Shown: positions 1-7,296, counted from the first letter of the stretch. The stretch: DNA of 18,439 nucleotides from Nitrososphaerales archaeon (GCA_030044375.1 JASHVX010000015.1:1-18439), one strand, 5' to 3'. Notes: generated by a model not told the origin, from the sequence alone. Numbers and translations are program-made.

Positions 1-431
1 CCCTTCCCATCTATCATGGTCCAGTCGGCGTGCCACATCGAGTTCGAGTACCTCCTCTCGTACCTGACCCACCTCCTCCTGAACTGCTTCCTAGGCTCGT
101 CCCTGGCCAGCCCCATCTCCTTCAGCGCCCTGTGGATGCGGTTGTGGGATATGTGCGTTCCACGCGAGTCGATGATCCTCTCCAGCATCACCGCCCCTGC
201 CTCGTACTCTCTCTGCGCTTCCAGGACCATGTGCTTCTCTCGTTCTGTCGTCTCGACGCGCTTCCTCCCAGGCTTCCCGAGCTCGGGGACCGTGCCTGTG
301 GCCCGATACCTGCTCCAGAGCTTCCTCACCCACCTGGGTGACACGCGCATCGAGTCGGCTATCGCCTTGGTGCTGGCCCCCTTCTCCTTCTGCCTCACTA
401 TCCACTCCACCTTCACGGGGTCCAGCTTCAT
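1..431 (-). CDS. IS481-like transposase, N-terminal part (cut by window edge)
   Basis: Reverse-strand reading gives about 143 residues from an ATG at 431 and stays open to the window edge. Seen: an N-terminal helix-turn-helix around residues 5-45 (start MKLDPVKVEWIV, then a STKAIADSMRVSPRWVRKLW helix pair), a linker with KPGRKR, a second winged-helix region around 60-112 containing ISHNRIHRALKEMGL, and then RRRWVRYERRYSNSMWHADW. This order, and the WHADW motif with D136 as the likely first acidic residue of the DDE catalytic core, is typical of IS481-type transposases (rve integrase fold). The remaining D and E lie beyond the edge, so I cannot tell whether the element is intact. The frame stays open upstream of 431 (to beyond 530), but ATG 431 matches the usual family N-terminus. 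The role would be cut-and-paste DNA transposition. Confidence 0.85.
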   Translation of the reverse strand, partial: MKLDPVKVEWIVRQKEKGASTKAIADSMRVSPRWVRKLWSRYRATGTVPELGKPGRKRVETTEREKHMVLEAQREYEAGAVMLERIIDSRGTHISHNRIHRALKEMGLARDEPRKQFRRRWVRYERRYSNSMWHADWTMIDGK

Positions 432-493
432 GTAAATCCGGTAGCGCCTGCCACCGCTCCATACCCACCTGGCTCCGAGCGTCTTCGCCAGGG

Positions 494-513
494 GGTGAAC
501 TAATTTCAGGACA
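494..513 (-). repeat. Candidate IS terminal inverted repeat (upstream end of the IS481-like element)
   Basis: Read on the minus strand, towards the transposase, this is TGTCCTGAAATTAGTTCACC. It begins with TGT, as IS481-family ends commonly do, and lies 82 bases upstream of the transposase ATG. It is more A+T-rich than its surroundings. The matching end lies outside the window, so the assignment rests on position and sequence style only. Confidence 0.35.
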
Positions 514-540
514 ATAGACTGGGTCGCCACCCGCGCAAAG

Positions 541-548
541 CAATTAAG
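541..548 (+). promoter_or_regulatory. TATA-like box upstream of deoxyhypusine synthase
   Basis: CAATTAAG is the only A+T-rich stretch just upstream of the GTG start at 570. Its centre is about 25 bases from that codon, the spacing expected for an archaeal TATA box with transcription starting at or next to the start codon (leaderless mRNA). AAGGAG at 546-551 could instead be read as a ribosome binding site, but it lies about 18 bases from the GTG, which is too far. Confidence 0.35.
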
Positions 549-569
549 GAGTCCGGGCGACGGCGGGGC

Positions 570-1589
570 GTGGTCTCAAAGAAGGACGTCCTCTCAAAGC
601 CAGTCGCTACCATAGAGGTAGGGAAGAAGAGCATATCCCGCCTCCTCGAGGAGATGTCTCAGACAGGTTTCCAAGGGAAGAAGCTCGGCGAGGTGGCAAG
701 CATCTGGGCGGACATGGCCAAGCAGAAGGACCTCACGGTGTTCATCGGGCTCACAGGCTCTCTCAGCACCACAGGGCAGTGGAAGATAATCCGCTGGCTG
801 GTGGAGAAGAGGTACGTAGACGTCATAGTCAGCACCGGGGCGAACATATCAGAGGACATCCTAGAGGCGCTGGGCTACCACTACTACCAGGGGACCTGGC
901 TCGCGGACGACGAGGAGCTGCTGAGGCTCAAGGTGGACCGCTTCTACGATGTGTACGCCGACGAGATGCAGTACAGGAAGCTAGAGAACACGATCTACAG
1001 GTTCGCGAACACGCTCAAGGACGGGCAGACGTACTCGACCAGGGAGTTCCTGCACGGGTTCGGGAGGTTCCTGTCGGAGAAGAGAATAGACAGCATCGTG
1101 GCCGCGGCGTACAGGGCCGGCGTGCCGGTCTACTCCCCAGGCCTGATAGACAGCGGGTACGGGGTCGCGCTGAGCCTCCTGAAACGCGACAAAGGGAAGC
1201 TGATACGCCTGGACCAGACCAAGGACATGGAGGAGCTCGCGCAGATAGCCGACCGGTCCAAGAGGACCGGGGTCGTGTACCTCGGCGGCGGGGTGCCCAA
1301 GGACACCATACAGCTGTCCACGATAATCAAGTCACTGGCGCAGGGAGGAGAGGAGGAGACCCCCCACGAGTACGCGATACAGATAACCGCGGACAGCCCG
1401 CAGTGGGGAGGCCTCTCGGGCTGCACGCTCGAGGAGGCGATAAGCTGGGGCAAGATCTCGTCAAGGGCGAAGAAGGCGACGCTCTACGCAGACATAACTC
1501 TGGCTCTCCCCATAGTCGCCCATGCCCTGAACGAGAGCGCGGACAAAAGAAGCTACCCGCCTGACCTAGGCTGGGTCTTCAAGCTCTAG
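570..1589 (+). CDS. dys: Deoxyhypusine synthase (DHS family)
   Basis: The 339-residue product should transfer the aminobutyl group of spermidine, with NAD, to a lysine of translation factor aIF5A, the first step of hypusine formation. Seen: a GLTGSLSTTG segment (60-69), an NAD-site-like STGANISED (88-96), GVPVYSPGLIDSGYG (184-198), a glycine-rich GGGVPKD (239-245), and the catalytic-lysine motif LEEAISWGKIS, in which K295 corresponds to the lysine that forms the enzyme-substrate imine. The length is normal for archaea. The start is GTG, about 25 bases after a TATA-like box. The DHS family also contains homospermidine-synthase-like paralogues; DSPQWGGLSG (275-284) is shared by several subgroups, so substrate identity is inferred. 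The 3' end overlaps the end of purB by 11 bases, convergently. Confidence 0.9.
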   Translation: MVSKKDVLSKPVATIEVGKKSISRLLEEMSQTGFQGKKLGEVASIWADMAKQKDLTVFIGLTGSLSTTGQWKIIRWLVEKRYVDVIVSTGANISEDILEALGYHYYQGTWLADDEELLRLKVDRFYDVYADEMQYRKLENTIYRFANTLKDGQTYSTREFLHGFGRFLSEKRIDSIVAAAYRAGVPVYSPGLIDSGYGVALSLLKRDKGKLIRLDQTKDMEELAQIADRSKRTGVVYLGGGVPKDTIQLSTIIKSLAQGGEEETPHEYAIQITADSPQWGGLSGCTLEEAISWGKISSRAKKATLYADITLALPIVAHALNESADKRSYPPDLGWVFKL

Positions 1590-2865
1590 TGCCAAGCAGC
1601 TCCGAGACGATCCTCGGGCACTCTCTCGCCATCTGCGGGGCGGCGCCGAGGTACTGCCCTATGCCCTTCGACGATGACTGCGAGAAGCGCCCCTTGTCGA
1701 ACATCGACTTCACCTTCTCGTATCCCTTCTCGTCTCCCTTGAGCCTCATGGTCAGCTGTTCGGCCTCGCCGTAGACCTCGGGGTGGTCGGCGAGGTCTCG
1801 GGCCATCCTCGCCGTCTCTACGACCATCGACCGGAGCGAACCTGCGAGTCTGGAGCTGGCGACCAACGAGTGGGCGAGTGCCTGGCCCACCATCCTTCGG
1901 ATGACAGAGTCGGACAGGTCCCGCTGCATGCGCGTCATCTGGAGTCTGTAGGCGATCAGGTGGAGGAGCGAGTTCGAGATCTCCGCCTGGCCCTCGGCGT
2001 TCTCGACGTCGACCGGGTTCACCTTCTGCGGCATCGTCGACGAGCTCACCTTGCCTGGGCGCGCGAAGTGGATGTAGTCCAGCGTCTGATAGAGCCACAG
2101 GTCGCGCGAGAGCGAGATCATGAGCTGGTTGATGTTCATCACGTAGTGGAGGGTGTCGGACAGCCTCTCGCCCGGGACCACCTGCGTGGAGTATGGGGCC
2201 GCGTCGACTCCCATCGAGCCCACGAACTGCTTGAGGGTCGTCCTCCAGTCCCTTTCGCCGAGGAGGGAGAACGAGGCGTACGTCCCTACGGCCCCCGAGA
2301 ACTTCGCCATCGGCCTCGTGCGCCTGAGCAGCGACACCCTTTCTGCGATCCTCACTGCGAAGACAGCGACCTCCTTTCCGAAGGTCGTCGGGATGGCCGG
2401 CCTGCCGTGGGTCCTCGCGAGCATGGGGGTCGAGGCGTTCTCCTTGGCTATGAGGGAGAGCTTGGTGGAGAGGCCCGAGTACGCGGGTATCATCACCTCG
2501 TCGAAGGCGGCCTGCAGCATGACAGCGAATGCCAGGCTGTTGGTGTCTTCGCTGGTGAGCCCCAGGTGGACGTACGGGCCCAGCTCAGGCGCCCCGGCAT
2601 CCTTCAGCGACTCCCGGATGAACACCTCCACGGCCTTGACGTCGTGGCCGAGCTCGGCCTCCAGCTCCTTCAGGCGCTCCATGGAGACGGGGACCTTCGG
2701 CACGGCCCTCTTGGGAGCGACCCCGAGCTTGACGAGGAGCCCGAGGTAAGCCAGCTCCACCTTCACCCGCTGCTCTGCCAGCGCGCTCTCGGTCATGTAC
2801 TTCGCCAGGGGTTCGGCCTCCTCCCTGTAGCGGCTGTCTATCGGCGAGATGGAGTCATAGTTCAA
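1579..2865 (-). CDS. purB: Adenylosuccinate lyase
   Basis: The 428-residue enzyme of the fumarase/aspartase superfamily releases fumarate from SAICAR and from adenylosuccinate, so it serves both de novo IMP synthesis and the last AMP step. Seen: N-terminal ISPIDSRY (6-13), GLTSEDTNS (102-110), a His-containing RTHGRPAIPTTFG (151-163), and the family signature SSSTMPQKVNP (274-284), which supplies the mobile catalytic serine loop. Length is normal. The start is TTG at 2865, because the protein begins directly with the conserved N-terminal motif and no ATG lies nearby. The start overlaps the end of purA by 11 bases, which suggests translational coupling in a guaB-purA-purB operon. Confidence 0.95.
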   Translation of the reverse strand: MNYDSISPIDSRYREEAEPLAKYMTESALAEQRVKVELAYLGLLVKLGVAPKRAVPKVPVSMERLKELEAELGHDVKAVEVFIRESLKDAGAPELGPYVHLGLTSEDTNSLAFAVMLQAAFDEVMIPAYSGLSTKLSLIAKENASTPMLARTHGRPAIPTTFGKEVAVFAVRIAERVSLLRRTRPMAKFSGAVGTYASFSLLGERDWRTTLKQFVGSMGVDAAPYSTQVVPGERLSDTLHYVMNINQLMISLSRDLWLYQTLDYIHFARPGKVSSSTMPQKVNPVDVENAEGQAEISNSLLHLIAYRLQMTRMQRDLSDSVIRRMVGQALAHSLVASSRLAGSLRSMVVETARMARDLADHPEVYGEAEQLTMRLKGDEKGYEKVKSMFDKGRFSQSSSKGIGQYLGAAPQMARECPRIVSELLGTRA

Positions 2866-4075
2866 TCGTTCTGGACCTCTCCTCCCCGTGCGAGATAAGG
2901 GTCACTTTGACCTTCAGTGCGTCCTCGAGGTACTCGACGAGCCTCTGCGCCTGCCTGGGGAGACCGCTGGCGTACTCCGCACCGTGCAGCGTCAGGGGAG
3001 ACTCGTAGACTGGTTCGACCTCGCCGAGGTGCGCCGCGGCCCGCTGGAAGTTCCCGCTCTCCGAGCCGAGGTGCCTGTACGAGGTGCAGACCTTGAACTC
3101 CTTCACCCCTGAGAGCACGTCGAGCTTGGACAATGCGAGCTTCTTCGCCCCGTTTAGCATGACGGCGTAGCGCAGCGCCACGATGTCGAGCCACCCGATC
3201 CTTCTTGGTCTCCCAGTGGTCGCGCCATACTCCTTGCCCGCCTCTCTGATCGCGGCGGCTGTCTTGCCCCCGATCTCTGTGGGGAAGGGCCCTCCACCGA
3301 CCCTTGTGGTGTAGCACTTCGCCACCCCAAGCGGCTCCCCGGCCTCTGAGAGGGGTATTCCCAGGCCGGCAGGTATGTAGCTTACGAGGGTGTGCGAGCT
3401 CGTAACGTACGGATAGGACCCGTGGAGCAGGTCCAGCAGCGTGCCCTGCGACGCTTCGAAGAGGACCGACCCCCCGGATGAGCCGATGTCCATCACCCTG
3501 GCGCCGACGTCTCCCAGGCGCCCCTTGAGGGTCGCCCGTGCGCCTTCGACCCACTTCCGCAGGCCCGATGGGTCCGCCCCGAGCCTCCTGTAGACGTCGG
3601 TCATCGGGCCGAGGTCCTGCCCGCCCTCGTCGACCACGTCCGACGCCCTCAAGGCGAGGCGAAGCGCCCTCATGGCGTAAGCCGGGCCTATCCCGCGCCT
3701 CGTCGTCCCAATCGAAGACCCGCCGCGAATCTCCTCGATCGCGACGTCGAGGCCCTTGTCGGCCGGAGAGACGAGTGAGCATCTGTTGTCCACCGTGAGC
3801 CTCTTGCGGGCCCGCGGTGGGAGGAGCGACAGCTCCTGCGAGAGTACCTCAGTGTCGAGGGCGACTCCGGCGCCGATCAGGAGCTCCTTCCCCGCCAGGG
3901 CCCCTGATGGGACCAGGTGGAAGGTGTGCCGCTTCGCGCCTATCACCACGGTGTGGCCGGCGTTGCTGCCTCCGTTGAACCTGGCCACCGCGACGAACCT
4001 CCCCGCGAGGAAGTCGACAAGCTTCCCCTTCCCCTCGTCGCCCCACTGAAGGCCGACCACGGAGAGGTTGGTCAC
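2855..4075 (-). CDS. purA: Adenylosuccinate synthetase
   Basis: The 406-residue enzyme joins IMP and aspartate using GTP, the committed step to AMP. Seen: GLQWGDEGKGK (8-18) with catalytic D13; GGSNAGHTV (35-43) with catalytic H41; the IMP-binding GTTRRGIGPAY (123-133); FEASQGTLLDL (206-216); TTRVGGGPFPTE (256-267); GRPRRIGWLD (288-297); and the guanine-contacting SKLD (316-319). It is slightly shorter than bacterial PurA (about 430), with no missing core motif. The GTG start at 4075 follows the guaB stop by two bases (TGA-GA-GTG). Its product is the substrate of the next gene, purB. Confidence 0.95.
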   Translation of the reverse strand: MTNLSVVGLQWGDEGKGKLVDFLAGRFVAVARFNGGSNAGHTVVIGAKRHTFHLVPSGALAGKELLIGAGVALDTEVLSQELSLLPPRARKRLTVDNRCSLVSPADKGLDVAIEEIRGGSSIGTTRRGIGPAYAMRALRLALRASDVVDEGGQDLGPMTDVYRRLGADPSGLRKWVEGARATLKGRLGDVGARVMDIGSSGGSVLFEASQGTLLDLLHGSYPYVTSSHTLVSYIPAGLGIPLSEAGEPLGVAKCYTTRVGGGPFPTEIGGKTAAAIREAGKEYGATTGRPRRIGWLDIVALRYAVMLNGAKKLALSKLDVLSGVKEFKVCTSYRHLGSESGNFQRAAAHLGEVEPVYESPLTLHGAEYASGLPRQAQRLVEYLEDALKVKVTLISHGEERSRTIEL

Positions 4076-4077
4076 TC

Positions 4078-5553
4078 TCAGACTACCTTCTGGATGTCGT
4101 GGGGTAGGCTCTCCTTGTAGCCGGCCGAGGTTATTCTGAGGAACTCGGCCTTCTGATGCAGCTCCGCGATCGTATGTGCGCCCGAGTAGCTCATCCCGGA
4201 CCTCAGCCCGCCGACGAGTTCCTTGACGACCTCCTCCACTCTGCCCTTGTACGGGATCAGACCTTCGACGCCCTCTGGGACGCTCTCCTGAATCACCTCC
4301 TCTATGACCTCGGACTCTCTGGCGGCGGACTTGCCGTTCTCCCTCATTCTCCTGTCGACGGTGGCCGCGAGGGATGCCATGCCTCTCGTCAGCTTGTACC
4401 TCACTCCTTCCCGGAGTATGGTCGGTCCCGGGCTCTCCTCGGTGCCCGCGAAGAGGCTCCCTATCATGACGGTCGACGCGCCCGCGGCGAGCGCCTTGGT
4501 GACGTCGCCGGGGTTCCTGATGCCACCGTCTCCTATCACGGGGATGTCAGAGCCGCCCGCGGCCTCGGCCGCGTCTATGATGGCAGTCAGCTGCGGGACG
4601 CCAGAGCCTGTCACGACGCGGGTCACGCAGATGCTGCCGGCCCCAACCCCCACTTTGACCGCGTCCGCCCCGGCCTTGATGAGGTCGGTGGCCCCGCTGG
4701 AGGTCGCGACGTTGCCTGCAACGACCTCGACTCCGCGGCCGTATTTCTTCTTGATTTCTTTCAGCGTGTCGATCGCGTAGCTCGAGTGCCCGTGGGCGAT
4801 GTCGACTACGAGGCAGTCTGCGCCTGCGTCCAGGAGGCGGCCCGCCCGCTCGACGTAGTCCCCCTTGACGCCGACCGCGGCCGCGACCCTGAGTCGGCCC
4901 TTAGAGTCCTTCGTCGCGGAAGGGAACTGGCGTCGTTTCATGATGTCCTTCGAGGTGATCAGGCCGGCGAGCCTCCCTTCTTTGTCCAGGAGAGGGAGCT
5001 TCTCTATCTTGTTCGCGTGCAGCAGCCTCTCGGCCTCTTCGAGGGCGACGCCGCGCGGGGCGGTGACGAGGTCCTTCTTCGGCGTCATCACCTCTCTCAG
5101 CCTCCTGCCCAGGTTGCGCTCCAGCGTTATGTCGCGCCTGGTGACGAGCCCGACGACCTTGCCTCTCGGGTCCACGATCACGATGCCGCCGATCGAGTGT
5201 TCGCCTATCGCGTCCCAGGCGTCCTTCACGGTGTTCTCGGCGCCGAGGGTTATCGGGTCCTCGATCACCACGCTCTCGGACCTCTTCACCTTTGCGACCT
5301 CAGCCACCTGCACCTCGAGAGGCAGGAACCTGTGTATGACCCCGATGCCCCCCAGGCGGGCCATAGCTATCGCCATGGAAGACTCGGTCACTGTGTCCAT
5401 GTTCGCGCTTACGATCGGGATGCTCAGCGGGATGTTGCGCGAGAACCTCGAGGCGGTGCTGGCGTCTTTCCGCGACCTTACGTCGGAGTACTTTGGAACC
5501 AGGAGCACATCGTCAAAAGTGAGGCCCAACCTGAACTTGGCTGACTCCCGCAC
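4078..5553 (-). CDS. guaB: Inosine-5'-monophosphate dehydrogenase
   Basis: The 491-residue enzyme oxidises IMP to XMP with NAD, the committed step to GMP. Seen: N-terminal [10 protein letters not shown] (11-20); two CBS domains inserted at about 95-205, with [11 protein letters not shown] and [18 protein letters not shown] strands; phosphate-binding [10 protein letters not shown] (341-350); catalytic GSICVTR with C309; RGMAS (390-394); and the [11 protein letters not shown] flap end. In the flap the usual Arg-Tyr pair is not plain; DRRM (400-403) is the best match. The GTG start at 5553 lies about 26 bases downstream of a good TATA box, which points to a leaderless transcript. It heads an operon with purA and purB, so both branches from IMP are transcribed together. 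Confidence 0.95.
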   Translation of the reverse strand: MRESAKFRLGLTFDDVLLVPKYSDVRSRKDASTASRFSRNIPLSIPIVSANMDTVTESSMAIAMARLGGIGVIHRFLPLEVQVAEVAKVKRSESVVIEDPITLGAENTVKDAWDAIGEHSIGGIVIVDPRGKVVGLVTRRDITLERNLGRRLREVMTPKKDLVTAPRGVALEEAERLLHANKIEKLPLLDKEGRLAGLITSKDIMKRRQFPSATKDSKGRLRVAAAVGVKGDYVERAGRLLDAGADCLVVDIAHGHSSYAIDTLKEIKKKYGRGVEVVAGNVATSSGATDLIKAGADAVKVGVGAGSICVTRVVTGSGVPQLTAIIDAAEAAGGSDIPVIGDGGIRNPGDVTKALAAGASTVMIGSLFAGTEESPGPTILREGVRYKLTRGMASLAATVDRRMRENGKSAARESEVIEEVIQESVPEGVEGLIPYKGRVEEVVKELVGGLRSGMSYSGAHTIAELHQKAEFLRITSAGYKESLPHDIQKVV

Positions 5554-5576
5554 TTGACTTCGCCACGCTCTTTGGC

Positions 5577-5583
5577 TTTATAG
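5577..5583 (-). promoter_or_regulatory. TATA box of the guaB-purA-purB operon
   Basis: On the minus strand the sequence reads CACTATAAAGCC, with the TATAAA core at 5582-5577. Its centre is about 26-27 bases upstream of the guaB GTG. That places the expected start of transcription on or within a base or two of the start codon, so the mRNA would be leaderless. No ribosome binding site is visible. Confidence 0.6.
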
Positions 5584-5687
5584 TGTTTGTGGGACGGTTC
5601 GAGCCGCAACCTCTCGTCCAGATTGGACGCGCGGCGAGCCTGTCGTTGGCGCCCTCGCGTCACCGCCTGGTTCCTTGAAACGCGGCG

Positions 5688-5718
5688 CCTCCGCTCCGAA
5701 GAGTCTGACGGGCGGAGG
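5688..5718. repeat. Inverted repeat in the 5554-5766 non-coding stretch
   Basis: The 213 bases between guaB and the propeller gene hold no convincing gene. They contain a perfect 7-base inverted repeat, CCTCCGC (5688-5694) and GCGGAGG (5712-5718), with a 17-base loop. I could not match the stretch to a tRNA, 5S, SRP or RNase P RNA. It lies downstream of the propeller gene on the minus strand and upstream of the guaB promoter, so it may be a transcript end or an unrecognised small RNA. Confidence 0.3.
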
Positions 5719-5766
5719 TTGCCTAGGCGCCCAGCCCTTGACGAGACCCGCCCGTCCAGAACCGCC

Positions 5767-7065
5767 CTATGGCTTGCCGGTCCTCGGTCTCTTGACGATG
5801 TAGCCTATGACAAGCCCGGCGACAACGAGTACCGGCATGGCTGCATATGCCCAGGTCGGCACTGACGAGGGACTCCCAGTGGCTGTCGAGGTCACGGTCG
5901 TACTCAGGGTCGTTCCGGGGCCCGTCACAGTCTGAGTGCTGGTCAGAGTCGTCGTTACGGGCAGGCTGATGGTCGACGTTGTGGTCTGAGTCGTCGTTAT
6001 GGTCGTCGCGTCGGAGATGACTGAGACGGTGCCATCGAGCTGATTGGACACGAATACCTCTCCTCTGGAGGCGTCGTACGCTACGCCGAAGGGTTGACGC
6101 CCCACGGTCACATTCGCGACCAAGGCATTCGTGGCGTCAGAGATGACCGAGACCGTACCGTTTCCGAAGTCGCCACCCCAACTCGCGACGAAGACCTCGC
6201 CTCTGCCGCCGTCGTAGGCGACGCCAGTGGAGTTGCTCCCTACAGTCACGTTGGCGGTGATGATGTTGGTGGCGTCCGAGATTACCGAGACTACGTTGGC
6301 GCCAAAGTTGGCCACGAAGATCTCGCCCTCAGAGGGGTCGTAGGCCACCGCGCTCGGATTGTCTCCCACTTGCACTGTGGCGACGACTGTGTTGCTGGCG
6401 TCCGAGATGACTGAGACCGTGCCGCTCCCGTAGTTGGCCACGAAGACCTCGCCCCTTGCGGAGTCGTATGCGAGGCCGCAGGGACTACGCCCGACACCCA
6501 CGCTGGCGACGACCGCGTCGGTGGTGTCTGAGATGACCGAGACGGACCCGTTGGATCCCGAAGCCGCGCCGGCGTTAGCCACGAAGACCTCACCCCTCGC
6601 CGAGTCATAGGCTAAGCCGCAGGGGCTTACCCCTGCGGGTACTGTCGCAGTCACGGCGTTGCTGGCGTCGGAGATGACCGACACGGTGCCGTTCATGGCA
6701 TTGGCAACGAAGACCTCGTCCGTTGCTGGGTCGTAGGCGAGGGCAAGGGCGTCACGCTCCACAGGTATCGTGGCGACGACCGCGTCGGTAGCGTCAGAGA
6801 TGACTGACACGTCGCTGTTGACAGGATAGACCTCGGTCCCATTGATGAGCGTCGTGTAGTAGGGATTGACGGCCACGAAGAGCTCGCCTTTCCCGGAGTC
6901 GTAGGCGAGACCGGTTGGAGAAGACGTCACGCCGACTGTCGCCACTACTGCCTGGGCGCGGGCGAGTGGCGCGAGTGGAACCGAGACGAGGATGAGAGCT
7001 ATGAGCAGGAGAAGAGCGGGCGCACTGCGGTAGGGGTGAAGGTCCGTAGTTTGGGGTCCCTCCAT
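5767..7065 (-). CDS. Secreted, membrane-anchored YVTN-type beta-propeller protein
   Basis: The 432-residue product has an N-terminal hydrophobic signal segment (about 17-36) ending in PLARAQA, a likely signal peptidase site. Seven repeats of about 42-55 residues follow (about 40-350), each of the form VVATVxVGxxPxGVAYDxxR with GEVFVAN and then GTVSVISDAT. A Thr/Ser-rich linker comes next, then a C-terminal membrane helix (about 405-424) with a short KRPRTGK tail. Seven repeats make one closed propeller, displayed outside the cell. YVTN-repeat proteins are common archaeal surface-layer or adhesion proteins; the ligand is unknown and I infer no enzyme activity, since no catalytic motif is seen. 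The ATG at 7065 has GGAG about eight bases upstream. It stands alone, downstream of a tRNA gene on the same strand. Confidence 0.85.
   Translation of the reverse strand: MEGPQTTDLHPYRSAPALLLLIALILVSVPLAPLARAQAVVATVGVTSSPTGLAYDSGKGELFVAVNPYYTTLINGTEVYPVNSDVSVISDATDAVVATIPVERDALALAYDPATDEVFVANAMNGTVSVISDASNAVTATVPAGVSPCGLAYDSARGEVFVANAGAASGSNGSVSVISDTTDAVVASVGVGRSPCGLAYDSARGEVFVANYGSGTVSVISDASNTVVATVQVGDNPSAVAYDPSEGEIFVANFGANVVSVISDATNIITANVTVGSNSTGVAYDGGRGEVFVASWGGDFGNGTVSVISDATNALVANVTVGRQPFGVAYDASRGEVFVSNQLDGTVSVISDATTITTTQTTTSTISLPVTTTLTSTQTVTGPGTTLSTTVTSTATGSPSSVPTWAYAAMPVLVVAGLVIGYIVKRPRTGKP
6005..7000 (-). repeat. Seven in-gene tandem repeats encoding propeller blades
   Basis: At DNA level a conserved stretch resembling GAGATGACYGAGACNGT (plus-strand reading) recurs near 6015, 6150, 6278, 6402, 6528, 6672 and 6797. 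The spacing is about 125-145 bases, varying with blade length. The repeats are diverged at third positions, so this is an old duplication and not a recent slippage product. Confidence 0.8.
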
Positions 7066-7082
7066 TCAGGCTCCTGCGTCCA

Positions 7083-7089
7083 GTATAAG
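7083..7089 (-). promoter_or_regulatory. TATA-like box of the propeller gene
   Basis: The minus-strand sequence GGCTTATACTGG has its TTATAC core centred about 21 bases upstream of the ATG at 7065. The spacing is a little short for a leaderless start, and a GGAG lies between the box and the ATG. This makes it a weaker call than the guaB and tRNA promoters. Confidence 0.35.
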
Positions 7090-7143
7090 CCTTGGCCAGG
7101 TCCGACCCTCCTGGTCCCGAACGCCTCCGCGCTGAGCGGAGCT

Positions 7144-7162
7144 GAGCCGCTGCGCGCGGCTC
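7144..7162. repeat. Short hairpin 3' of the tRNA-Ser gene
   Basis: A perfect 6-base stem, GAGCCG (7144-7149) and CGGCTC (7157-7162), with a 7-base G+C-rich loop lies about 20 bases beyond the tRNA 3' end, between the tRNA and the propeller gene. It could help end or process the tRNA transcript. No T-run follows, so it is not a typical archaeal terminator. Confidence 0.25.
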
Positions 7163-7180
7163 TATGCCGGCAGGCGAATG

Positions 7181-7296
7181 CGCCGGGGGTGGGATTTGAA
7201 CCCACAACCCGCTTTCGCGAGACAGGCTCGCCGACAGATTGTTTCCAGGCTTGCGCGCGTCGGTGACTGCGCCCTACCAGGTTAGGCGACCCCGGC
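7181..7296 (-). tRNA. tRNA-Ser(GGA), apparently with two introns
   Basis: Minus strand, 116 bases. Acceptor stem GCCGGGG (7296-7290) pairs perfectly with CCCCGGC (7188-7182), and the discriminator is G, as in tRNA-Ser. D arm: GCCU/GGGC with GG in the loop. T arm: GUGGG-UUCAAAU-CCCAC. Long variable arm: CUCGC-GAAA-GCGGG (7221-7208). The anticodon loop is CUGGAA+A (7248-7243 plus 7228), anticodon GGA. The anticodon stem becomes perfect, CAG+GC against GCCUG (7227-7223), if two introns are removed: intron 1, 7266-7251 (16 bases, between positions 29 and 30), and intron 2, 7242-7229 (14 bases, canonical 37/38; a one-base shift gives the same product). The mature form would be 86 bases. CCA is not encoded. 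The exon structure is firm; the exact splice points are inferred. Confidence 0.85.

Noticed and set aside
16..435. Plus-strand open frame of about 139 residues opposite the transposase
   Set aside because: It is antisense to a frame with clear IS481 motifs (helix-turn-helix, WHADW), and its own translation has no recognisable domain.
1783..2898. Long plus-strand open frame (about 371 residues) opposite purB
   Set aside because: G+C-rich antisense shadow; composition is His/Arg/Glu-biased and purB on the other strand carries full family motifs.
4156..5544. Long plus-strand open frame (about 462 residues) opposite guaB
   Set aside because: Antisense shadow of a gene with unmistakable IMPDH motifs; low-complexity translation.
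5593..5613. GGTTCGAGCC-like tRNA T-arm on the plus strand
   Set aside because: No acceptor, D or anticodon arm can be matched at the correct distances on either strand.
6005..7000. Regularly spaced repeats suggesting a CRISPR array
   Set aside because: The repeats are diverged, in frame and about 130 bases apart, and encode propeller blades; no true CRISPR array was seen anywhere in the window.
7181..7296. Single-intron or intron-free reading of the tRNA
   Set aside because: No single contiguous removal gives both a U33-containing loop with a serine anticodon and a paired anticodon stem next to the variable arm.
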